Positions 47,371 to 58,400 of a stretch of 64,000 nt of DNA are shown here, piece after piece; the stretch's first letter is position 1, and every line of letters begins with the position of its first letter. The notes under the pieces are model-generated. The model searched no databases. It saw nothing but the letters and a program-made list of their open reading frames with translations, and was not told the DNA's origin. This stretch comes from Macrotrachela quadricornifera (Eukaryota; Rotifera; Eurotatoria; Philodinida; Philodinidae), in NCBI GenBank assembly GCA_022393335.1, contig JAJEKB010019999.1:177845-241844 (forward strand), written 5' to 3'. Position numbers and translations under genes: made by a program.

Positions 47371-48763
47371 GGTATAGTTGCTATTGAAGGTATAATCAAC
47401 AGATTAATTTGAAGTGCTTAAGCTTTTCCAAACAAATCTCATTTAAAAGAAACTAATTTTATTTAATATTCATTTGATAGAATTGATGGTTATTGATAAC
47501 TATTTAAAATATTGTCCTTATATCTATAGATCACTATGCATGTTTTTTTTCTAGGAGGAAGTAATCGTGCGATTCTCTCTGATAAAGTGAGTTTATGAGA
47601 AGATGCAATTCTTTTATCAAAAATTCAAGTAGACATATAAATCAAAATATGTTTAATTAAAGATCATAATAGAATTGTATTGGTTTATACTATTCATGAA
47701 AGGATTTTTTTATTTAACCATCAATATTCAATTTCACAGCTTCTCCAAGAGAAATAGAGTGACGTTATAAACATACTATCTTTTATTTAGCTCAAGAACT
47801 ATGGTACCTACAAAATTCGTTCAAGCTTTATTCGACACAGCTCGTGAAACTATATCTATGTTATGAAAATGATCCACTTTCATCAGAATCTCGAGTTTAT
47901 AAAAACGTTTTTCGATCGTGTAATAGTGTGTGACATAAAAGACCTCTCATGTAGTATTTATCAATAATTCGTGGTTTTCTACGAAGCTGTCGGTCGAAAC
48001 ATAACTAGACAAGTACATGTTTTTTAGACGTTTTTACAAGTGCTACAACAATGAAAAAGTTTCTTACACCTATTTTTTCACTGGTAAAAAGAACAAACAA
48101 AAAAACGCAACCGTATGTCACAGTTTTTGTCACCCATTTTCGAGTCACTAAAAATGATCGAGATTATTTGATTTTTCGAAGGGTGACTCTCTATGTGTAG
48201 CTTAATATTTCATACAAGTATTAGACTGATCCATCAAAATGAGAGCGTATAATTCGAACAGAAAGTAGGAAATTATCTACAAGCGTATAAAACGATTATA
48301 ATTGTCAAAGTGAAAATTAGGTAACTCATTTTGTAGAGAATGAAATTCTGCATCAAACGGTATATGTCTATGCATTTTCTGGAAAGGCTAAAACTTGATT
48401 TTGAATGAGAAAATCTGACTTTAAAAATAATGATGTCCTAACCATAATCTGCGTTAAAAACTGAATCTAGAAATTTATTCAAACCTGATTTACTTAAAAA
48501 AAACGATTTTTGGAACTTGATCATAATAAGAATATTCACCTTACATGGATACACCCTTCAACGCAATATCCAAATTTTGTAGCGACATCTATATAATTTA
48601 ACATCTATAAGTTTTCCGTGCTTAACAAAATTTATCCACTCATAGTATACGAATGATTTCCAGTCTAATTTTCAACAATATAAAAATAAATGTAATCATA
48701 ACAAAGAAATTCAATTAATATGAAATAAAACTTATGGTTTAGCTTTCTTTCTGTTTTCTCTAG
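47371..48763. other. Intergenic region, possibly with gene remnants
   Basis: Short stretches such as 47555-47590 and 47760-47870 look coding-like in composition, but no frame persists. A fragment of the palindromic MITE arm lies near 48340. Confidence 0.35.
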
Positions 48764-48771
48764 ATATTGGG

Positions 48772-49412
48772 ATGTCTCACATAAAAAACGTTCCAATCGG
48801 ACAGGCACCCATAGATAGTGTATTATCAACAACAGGCGTGCACACATGTGTGGCAGTCGTTTTTCTTTTAAATGACAATAGAACTTTTATATTCCATATA
48901 GATCCATCAATGTTCAGTTTAACACAAAGATCAATGTGTAATTCAACGGTTGGTTTAACAGATAGTCTTATCGATAATTTACCAGATGATTTAAAAGAAG
49001 GTTTAACAATTGATTTAAAAGAAGGTCCAGCTGATGATTTAAAAGAAGGATCAATAGATTATTCAAGAAATGAAACTAAAATGCGAAAAGAAATTCAAAA
49101 ATTAATAAAAAGTACAATTTTGATGTTTAATAAAAGGAAAAATAAAAAGGGCTCGTTTTTCACAAAGATCTTTATTATCGGTGGTTTGCATGCTGCTCAG
49201 TATACAAAAAGTTTGATAACGAGTTGAATTGGATGAGAGAACATTATTCTTCGATTAGGTCATTGATTCATGGTTTAGATTGCGATGAATTACAAGATTT
49301 TCTTAAACACATCGAATATTCAAATGTGATAATGAACTTATATGGTAAAGGTATACGGGTGTATTTCTCTGCGCACGATCGTTTACGACCGGGTGGTTTC
49401 GACCCGAGCTGA
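48772..49412 (+). pseudogene. NTAN1-like protein gene with a frameshift
   Basis: The first frame (48772-49227) starts MSHIKNVPIGQAPIDSVLST, then GVHTCVAVVFLLNDNRTFIF and HID. This resembles the active-site region of protein N-terminal asparagine amidohydrolase, where a Cys follows Thr before a hydrophobic strand. IFIIGGLHAAQYTKSL fits its GG segment. The frame stops at 49225-49227, and coding continues in a different frame with NELNWMREHYSSIRSL to 49412. A single small indel near 49215 would account for this. A loop carries three tandem DLKEG units (about residues 73-95). NTAN1 deamidates N-terminal Asn in the N-degron pathway. The assignment is tentative. The acceptor ctctag is 8 nt before the ATG. 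Confidence 0.45.
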
Positions 49413-50426
49413 TGCAAACTACTTCACTATCAAGTTATTCATATTTCTATATTTATTGACTAACAAGCTGTTATACAAATTTGACTATTATTATGTTATA
49501 TTCGTTTGAACTGTAGTTCCACATGGTCTGACGTTTTACATTAGTTTGATGTTTGGCACTGGATCGATGCATTATTATTGGAATGATGTCTCTTTATTAA
49601 TTATGATGCTTTATAAACATCGTGATTGTATAGTTTGCATTAGGTATTAAGTATTATTTAACATCTTTTTATGTATTTTGTTTTTGTTATTATACTGATG
49701 ATGATCGTACTTAAGATTTGTAAAGGTTGAAAATTCTACTATATTATATAAAATAAAATTAAGTATTAAAAATGAACGATAAAACTGCATTCTAATTCAT
49801 TTTGAATTCTAATATGTACTTCACTCTCAAGTTATTCATATTTCTATACAATCATCAATTAGATTCAACTCTTGTTCTTATTAAGAACATGTTGTATATG
49901 TCTAATGATAACACGTGATAAAAAATCATTTATGAAAATATATTCAGCATAAATATCTTCATTACACATGAGAGATCATGAAAAATATTATCTATATTCT
50001 CTGACTGTCGATTTACTATCATTAAAGAAAAGAAATAGTATATATCATATAGATAAGCCTGTCATCAATAATCTAAGAAATAACATCAACTTACGACATC
50101 TACTAAGTTTTACAAAAATCGTTTTAATTGATAAATTGAAATAATAAATTGAAATAAAATTCTATTTTTTATATTTTATATCTTTTTAATACTAATTGAA
50201 GATAAATATACATTTAAATATATAATCAGAGGATAGATGTATTTGAATGGATTGATGTCTAGTTGAAAAATGAACCATTCAGATGACAATTTTAAAATTT
50301 CTTATTTATTTACTTATTTATTTTTGAATAAATTTTGTTACTTTTAAATAAAATGAATAAAATACTTTACTTAAATTTTAGATTCTTTTCGAACAGAATC
50401 CATAAAAAAAAGAATAAACGAAAATA
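49413..50426. other. Intergenic region upstream of RPS19
   Basis: No gene or repeat recognised. The RPS19 promoter presumably lies here. A candidate acceptor (aaattttag) ends at 50381, 45 nt before the start codon. Confidence 0.5.
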
Positions 50427-50888
50427 ATGGATCCTATTGATCGTGGTTCAGTCAAAGATGTTGATCAACAACAATTCACAGCTGCTTTTTCTGAATTTCT
50501 TAAAAAAACTGGCAAACTTGAATTACCACCAGGTAATTGGGTTGATATTATCAAATTAGGTATTCATAAACAAATGGCACCTGTCGATCCTGATTGGTAT
50601 TATACACGCTGTGCATCAATTGCACGTTTTCTTTACTTACGCCGAACAGGTGTTGGTGCATTTACACGTGTATATGGTGGTTTAAAACGTAAGGGTGTAC
50701 GTCCATCACATTTTCAACATGGTTCACGTAGTGTTGTACGTAAATGTCTTCAATCACTTGAAAAGGCAAAAATTGTTGAAAAAAGTTCATCAGGTGGTCG
50801 TGTTCTTTCTCAATTAGGAAGACGAAATATGGATACGATTGCTAAACAAGTAGCTGAAAAACTTGCTCGACAACAACAACAACAATAA
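50427..50888 (+). CDS. RPS19: 40S ribosomal protein S19 (eS19)
   Basis: An intronless frame of 153 residues (human 145). Conserved segments are VKDVDQQQFTAAFSEFLKKT, GKLELPPGNWVDIIKLG, DPDWYYTRCASIARFLYLR, GVGAFTRVYGGLKRKGVRP and RKCLQSLEKAKIVE. The protein sits in the head of the small subunit and is needed for 18S rRNA maturation. The extension relative to human is mostly the C-terminal Gln run. C-containing codons such as cgt and gct are more frequent than in neighbours, as expected for a highly expressed gene. The absence of introns contrasts with neighbouring genes. Confidence 0.97.
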   Translation: MDPIDRGSVKDVDQQQFTAAFSEFLKKTGKLELPPGNWVDIIKLGIHKQMAPVDPDWYYTRCASIARFLYLRRTGVGAFTRVYGGLKRKGVRPSHFQHGSRSVVRKCLQSLEKAKIVEKSSSGGRVLSQLGRRNMDTIAKQVAEKLARQQQQQ

Positions 50889-51569
50889 ATAACAAATTTT
50901 CTATATTTTGAAACAAAATCATTAGAAAAAATTATGCATTTTAAAATAAGATCAATCTTTTTTGCATGATTTTCTCATTTGAATTTGTTTTTGTTTGTAA
51001 CATCCCGAAAGAAAAAACACATTTTGTTATATTAAATAAATAAATAAAAAGCAAAACTGATATCTATTTAAGATGCAATGAATCATTCCAGAGTGACGCT
51101 CATTTATATTATTAGTCTTTGTAGATTAGTCATTATTTTGTATTCCTTGCTTTGTATATAGCTTTATACGAATAATTTTTTCTGCAACAATTACAACATT
51201 TCAATCTACATGATTATTATTATTATTATTATTACTGGTAAGATAAATAGTAGTAGGATGTATATGAATCAAAAGGTCACTTATCGTCATTTTATGTATA
51301 TTTTTTTATATTCACGTATCGATATGAGACCATAAAAAAACATGTGAAATATAAGAGAAATATTTGCAGTTTACATATATAATTACATAAACTTTCTCAT
51401 TCATCCATATTCATTAATGCGAGAAAATATTTATCATACAAAAAATACTTTCTTTCTCTTCTTGCTTATCAATTCTTCGACATTTCTATTTCTACTACTA
51501 TATTCCCATCAATTTCATTATTAACTCAAGAGAATTCTAACGATCTAACTTAATCACATACGTATAATT
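50889..51569. other. Intergenic spacer between RPS19 and Piezo
   Basis: It holds a (TTA)n run near 51213-51234 and A+T-rich sequence. No coding frame. Confidence 0.5.
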
Positions 51570-51844
51570 ATGAGATATTCTAATAATTCAACTGAATCTA
51601 ATAATATACAACCATCATCAATTAATAAATATGATATCGAACTTCAATATACCCAACCTGAACGACGACAAACTTTTCCTTATAATAATAAAACTAACGA
51701 TCAATATAATTCAAATGAATATTCAATATCAACAAGTCATACCGAGCCTTATTCATTAAGATCTGATCAATTATCATTTGTACATAATATAATCTCAATT
51801 TCAACAAATATTTCTAATTCTATAATATTGTCTTCTAAGGATAA
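51570..51844 (+). CDS. Candidate alternative 5' coding exon of Piezo
   Basis: The frame codes for 91 codons of Ser/Asn/Thr/Tyr-rich hydrophilic protein starting MRYSNNSTESNN. It ends at a GTAAGA donor in phase 2. The next acceptor (ttatttatag at 52421-52430) joins in frame: AA plus G gives Lys, followed by Glu-Leu-Thr-Lys and the Piezo start Met at 52444. Piezo would then gain a ~95-residue cytosolic N-terminus. Chance is possible because such composition is common in A+T-rich DNA. Confidence 0.4.
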
Positions 51845-52443
51845 GTAAGACATTGTCTATCAGTTATGATATTATTATTTTTTTTATTTATTCTTATTTG
51901 AGTAAAATATTTTTTGACACTTATATTATTAATTCAATGAAATTTAGTTATTCTGAGTTTATGTCAAAAAAATGTGGTGCCATATCGAAAACATATCTAG
52001 TACCACCCACATATATTTTTATATATACACATATAGATAGCGAAAAAGAACAAGTATGTTGTTCTTCTTTCTAAGATTGATTATGTGAATGTAGTCTTCT
52101 ATTGAAAGGTAATTCGACTGACATACAATCATAAAGACAAACTTCATGATAGAGAAATAATTAGATTGTTTTAGTCGGTCGTTTTCTCGTTTTTGCGCTC
52201 CAGGATAGACAAAAGATTGAAAGGTGAAGGGCACCATATAGAGAATTTCTATAAATATAGCTGGAATTCTATGTTAATATAAAACATTGGAAAATTCAAT
52301 GTTGTCAGATTTTCCAATTGAAGTTCGAATTATAGAACCTTCACTTTATTCTCTTTTTATTTATATAAAAAAATCATCTGAAGTAGAAATTAAAAGTTTA
52401 TTTAAAAATAAATAATGTTTTTATTTATAGGGAATTAACAAAA

Positions 52444-55400
52444 ATGGCTCAAACACTCTTATCTGCACTTACCTTTATTCTTCTTCCATTAGCACTACTT
52501 ACTGGTAAAAATAAACAATCTTTTTTTAAAGGCATAATTAATAATATTATTTTTCTTAAATAAATACAGGAGTCATATTTCGATTCAGTGTTATATCTTT
52601 CATCTATGCTTTTCTTTTACTTGTGGTTCCATGGCTTGGACCAATAAATAATAGAAATGTTCGAAGTAAGAAATGAATAATAAAATTAAAAATAAAATTT
52701 TTTCTCTCTATTTAATTTTAGAACGTTTTCGTGTATTTATTTTTATTATTGGTTTAATTAGTTTACTTACAGTTCTTGCTCAACTTATATTTCAATCAGT
52801 TCTTCTTGCTAATAAACCATATGGTCATACACTTAATAATTGTATGGAATAAAAATTATTTTAGGTTTTTTTTTTTTGATAAAGTTTATTTTTAGGTACT
52901 GAAACAACTCGAATTCTTCGATATTTTGGTTTAGAACGGTATGTTATTTAAACAAAAAAAAAAATAAATATTTTATCAAACATTTTTTTAGTTTGGATAA
53001 TTCTAATGCAATACGTATTTTACGTTTAATTTTTCCTGATATAATTATATTTTCAACATCAACAATTTGTTTTGTTATTATTCGTCGTACATTAAGACAA
53101 GGACGAACAGATAGACGTTCAAACCCATCAGCAATATCTCCATCAACAAGTATTACTACTACAGATATACCAAATCAAAAAAATTTATGGCCAAGATTAT
53201 CATCTTTATTAAGACGTATACGTTTATTTTTACAATTTTTTATTGTTGGTTTTGCTGCATTTGTTTATCCAAGTATAATTAATTCAATTTATTTTATTTT
53301 TTTTCTTATAATTGCTTTTATTTGGTCATTATCAATTAAATTTGGAAGAAAATATATATTAGCACGATTATTATTAGTTATATATGCTGGAATACATTTA
53401 TTAATTATTTATCTTTATCAATATAGATTTTTTCAAGATTTTTTAAAACCTCTATCATTAGGAAGCAAGTAAGAAAAAAATTTTCTATTTAAAAAACATT
53501 TTAAATACTTTTTTTAAATTTTATTAGTATTACAGGTTTAACAGCATTTGTTGAAAGTAATTGTACAGATAGAGAACCATATTTTGATAGAAGTTTACCA
53601 TGGAGTGATTATGTTAATCCATGTGCAATACTTCTTCTATATTTTTATTTTGCTTTTGAAACAAAACGAGCACCACATGTTCAAGTAAAATTTTGTAACT
53701 AAGAAAATTTTTGATTGTTTTTTCTTTTATCAAAGGCACGATATAATTTACCAACAGTTCAATCAATTGAACAACAGGTAAAGAAAATGAATATAATACT
53801 TTTTTTTTTTATATGATTAACCCATACTTACATTGTATGTATGTAACCTATTAACCAGATTAATCCTCGTCGTAGTATTGATGAACAGGTTTGCCTATGT
53901 TTTGTTTGTGCGACTGCTTATCTAATAGTATTATATATATGAATATGGTTTAGTTATACTTTAAACGAAAAAAATTTTGCTTTTACGTACTATTTTCTGA
54001 CAGCTAGGCTTTTGTTTATTCAAATATAATCAATTATTATATTTTTAATATATCTTATAGAGTTTGGTTAATAGCTCTGAAAGTCCAGATTCAATTGAAC
54101 AAAGTTTACGATCATTACGTCGACGATGGAGTATAGAACAACCAGGTGATCAAACATTTCAAGGACAAATTATAGTTGTTGTATTTTCAGCTGTTCGAAT
54201 ACTTGGACGACAAAGTTATTTATTATCATTAATTGCTATGCTGGTATAAATATTTAATTTTTTTTTTTGGTAAAATAAATTATTTAATTTAGGCATGGAG
54301 TATAACATTTCATAGTTTATTAACATTAATCTATCTTCTTTGGGCATGTTTACTTTGGGTATTACCAAATTCTCGAGAACGATGTTTAAAAATGAGTCCA
54401 TTTTTTACAATATATGGAGGAATATTATTAATATTACAATATTTAGTTGGTTTTAAAGTTAGTTTTAATCAATTACATTTTGCATATAATCGTCGAACAA
54501 TGGAACAAATTGGTATTCGTTTTAATGATTTCCAACCAGCATTTCTTCCATTACTACTTAAAGTATTAAATTAATATAAAATGAAAGATAAATTAGAATT
54601 TTTTGTTTAGTCGTTTTATATAATGTTTTTTTGGTTAACACTACGACAATATATAAATCAGAGACATAATCCAAATACCGGAACAAATGAAGGTTAGTTG
54701 TATTAATTATGAAGAAAACGAAAAAAAAAAATTTTCTTATTATAGTTATAGAATTAAGTAAGATGGGTAAAGAATTTTTTTTTTACAAGGAAAAAATAAA
54801 TTCCTGCCTGTGTGTTGAAATAGTTTTCTTGGATTGATTTGCTTATTTAGAATATTTGTTTATATATAATGCTATTTTTTTGATTTTCTAGGCCGTCGAA
54901 TGAGTACATTAAAGGATTCATATCCTCAGAGATTTGGTAAAAATTTTGTTTTATTAAATGTTTTACTTTTTTTATTTATTTAAGGACGATGGTTAATTAA
55001 AATTTTAACTAAATATTGGATATTTGTATCATGTGGTATGCTTCTACTTGTTAGTATTCAAAATACTGTGGTACTTTATCGAGTAATTTATATGGCATTT
55101 TATTTATTTTTTATTCTTTCATTTCAAGTAAGAAGAAGTTTATTAGAAAAAAAAAATAAGAATATGAATCGTTTTTTTTTGTCGTCTATTGATTAGATTT
55201 CATTTGGATTTTGGAGAAAAACAGTAAAAACATTTCATTTAACAATTATTATTTATTCAATGGTAGTTTTAATTGGAATATATATATATCAAGTATAAGA
55301 ATTATATTAATTAATTTATAGAATGTAAATTTTTTTTTTTCATTCTAGTTTGAAAATGTTAATGTATTTTTATCGGAAAAATTTAGTAAAGAATTGTAAG

Positions 55401-58400
55401 TTCTTATAAGAAGATACATATAAATGTTTATTATTCGCTGTTTAGACTTGCATCAATTGGTCTTGAAGTTGTTCCATCAGATATTTTAGCACTTAAATTA
55501 CTAACACCAAGTACATTTCTAGTTGTTAATATAATGCAACTTTATTATTTTCATCGTGATTGGATGGATTTAATAACAAAGATAAGGTATTATTATTCAA
55601 ATTGAGTTTGTTATACATGCAGAAATTTTCTAAGTTAATCTATTGAAATTTTGCAATTGGATTTTCTTAAATCATACATAGTGATAAATTAACTTCATTC
55701 ATATGACTAACGAGGGAACACATCCAACTGTCCAAACCCTTTTGAGTTCGGACTTTGTGCATAAGATAGGTCCCAATGAGGTATGAAAAACCCCAAAATA
55801 TTGAGTGCCATTAGGCCTTCTGTCCAGAGTTATAGGCATTTTACTGAAATTTTGCCCTATGGCATGGTATATACCTAAAAATTGAATGACACTATTTCGA
55901 CCTGAAATTTTGCCCAAAGAGAGGACTATTGGTAATTAGAATGTCCTGAAAATTTCAGCTCAAAAGAATGTTTCCTTCTCGTGATATTAGACTCTCAAAA
56001 ATGACCTGTATATCACAAACGATGCTAGAATTTTCCATATTTTGAAAGTTTAATATCTCGGGAAGGAAACATTCTTTTGAGCTGAAATTTTCAGGACATT
56101 CTAATTACCAATAGTCCTCTCTTTGGGCAAAATTTCAGGTCGAAATACTGTCATTCAATTTTTAGGTATATACCATGCCATAGGGCAAAATTTCAGTAAA
56201 ATGCCTATAACTCTGGACAGAGGGCCTAACGGCACTCAATATTTTGGGGTTTTTCATACCTCATTGGGGCCTATCTTATGCACAAAGTCCGAACTCAAAA
56301 GGGTTTGGACAGTTGGATGTGTTCCCTCGTAAGAGTAAACTTTCCTCCTCATACGCTTTAATATCAATCCAAAACAGTGTCATACAAAATTAAAATCTAT
56401 AAAAACAATGTATTATTGAAATACTATACTACTGTTATCTTTTGTTTAATTTAAATTATGTAATAAAGAATGTTTTACTTTCAATGTTATGTTTTTAGTG
56501 ACACGGACAATCAAAATCCAACCGATATTCCACCGACCGGTATGATATAAAAAATTGTGTCATTTTTATTTTTCGAGTTTTTTTTTACAGCAAATTCATT
56601 GGCTGAGATTCATGCGTATGCTAAAGGTAAAATATTTTCCTTGATTTAGACTATAAAATTTAGCTTATTTTTGTTTTAGAAAATACTAAATATGTAAATC
56701 GTCCTAATACTCAACGAATTATTTCAAGAACTGAATCTAAAATATGGCATAAATATTTAAGTGAATTTTATCATCGTACAAATCGATGTTATAAACAAAT
56801 AACTTATTATCTTTGGCGTTTTGGTGAATTACATATTTATAAATTAGTTCTATTTATAATGGTTCTTGCTTGTGTACTTCAAGTAAAAGATATATTTAAT
56901 AATAATAATAATATTTATTTTTCGTATATAGGTATGTGCTTTTAATGTAACATTAATTATATTAGCAACAATTGGTTTAGTATTGTATCGTCTTCGAATA
57001 TTAATTAATTTATTAACATTAATTGCAACAGGTCTTTATATAATTGCATTAATGTGTTTTCAATTAGAAATAGTAAAACAACGAATAATTGAAAAAAATG
57101 TTTTTGTTACAAATTGTACTAATGTAAATTATTTAGTTTTTTTTTGTTTTTTTTTCTTCAATATTATATGATTTAGGTTAATCTAAATTCAAGTTTATTT
57201 CCAAATGATGATACAGCTAAATGGTTTGGTCTTGAAGTAACACCAAATATTGATCGATTTGTTGGTGTAAGAAAAAAAAAAATATATATTTTTAAAACAA
57301 AGAGAAAATGTTTTTGTTATTTTGTTAGATTTATATTATCTTAACAGCTGTTTTAACATTTGATGCAATAGTACGATATCGACAAAAACATCGACGTTTA
57401 TCATTATCAGCTTATTTTAAAGTTCAATTAGTTGAAAATCGTTTTCCAGTTTTATTTGAACCATTTGCATTAAAAACTTCAAATGATACATATGAATATG
57501 ATATGGTTGATTATGAACAAGCTGATAAAGGAATTTTAAATTTTTTAAAATATTTAGCAAATTTTATGTTTTATAGATTTGGTCTTGAAGTAAAGAAGAT
57601 TTTATTTATATGACTAAAAACATATTATTATCTTTTATTAGATATGTTATATGACAACAGTTATTGTTGTTGCTGTTCGTCTCGATATGATAGCTGTACT
57701 TTATGCAATATGGCTTGGATTATTTTTAATAACTAGTAGACGTTTTGTTCAACGAATATGGCCAGTTTATATTACATTTTTAACTATTTCTTTTCCATTT
57801 CAATATATGAGTATTGTTGGTGCACCACCATTTCTTTGTTTTGGTAAATAAATGAAAATTTTATCAATTAGTGATTAGGTTTTTTTTTTCGTTACAGATT
57901 ATCCATGGACACATGTTACACTTGATGGATGGCCTCAATTAAGACTTTGGCTTGTCTTACCAGATTATGCTAAACCACCATTAGCAAAACAATTAATTGG
58001 TAATTTTGATTTGTTTTATATTAATATATTATTTTGAAAAATTTTAGCTGATTTTTTTCTATTATTATTTGCTTGTCAACAATGGCGTGTATTTAAATAT
58101 GAAACAAATGAAAAAGATCAAAAATATATTGAAGCAGGTGGATTAAATCGTGAAATAATTTATGATGATGATGTTTATCATCAAAATCCAACATGGAATT
58201 TTGTTATTAATAAACGACATTGGCTTGATCAAATAAAATATGCAATATTTATGTATAGTGCATGGATTGTTTTATCAATTGTTTTTTTAGCTGGAACAAC
58301 AAGAATTAGTTTACTTGGTCTTGGTTATCTTATTGCATCATTTTATTTCTTTTGGTATGGACAAGATTTTTTAACTAAAAATATTGCTGTTATGCATCGA

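Noticed and set aside
55699..56332. Two near-identical 69-72-residue frames (55699-55917 minus, 56123-56332 plus)
   Set aside because: They are mirror images produced by translating the two arms of the palindromic element; no family signature.
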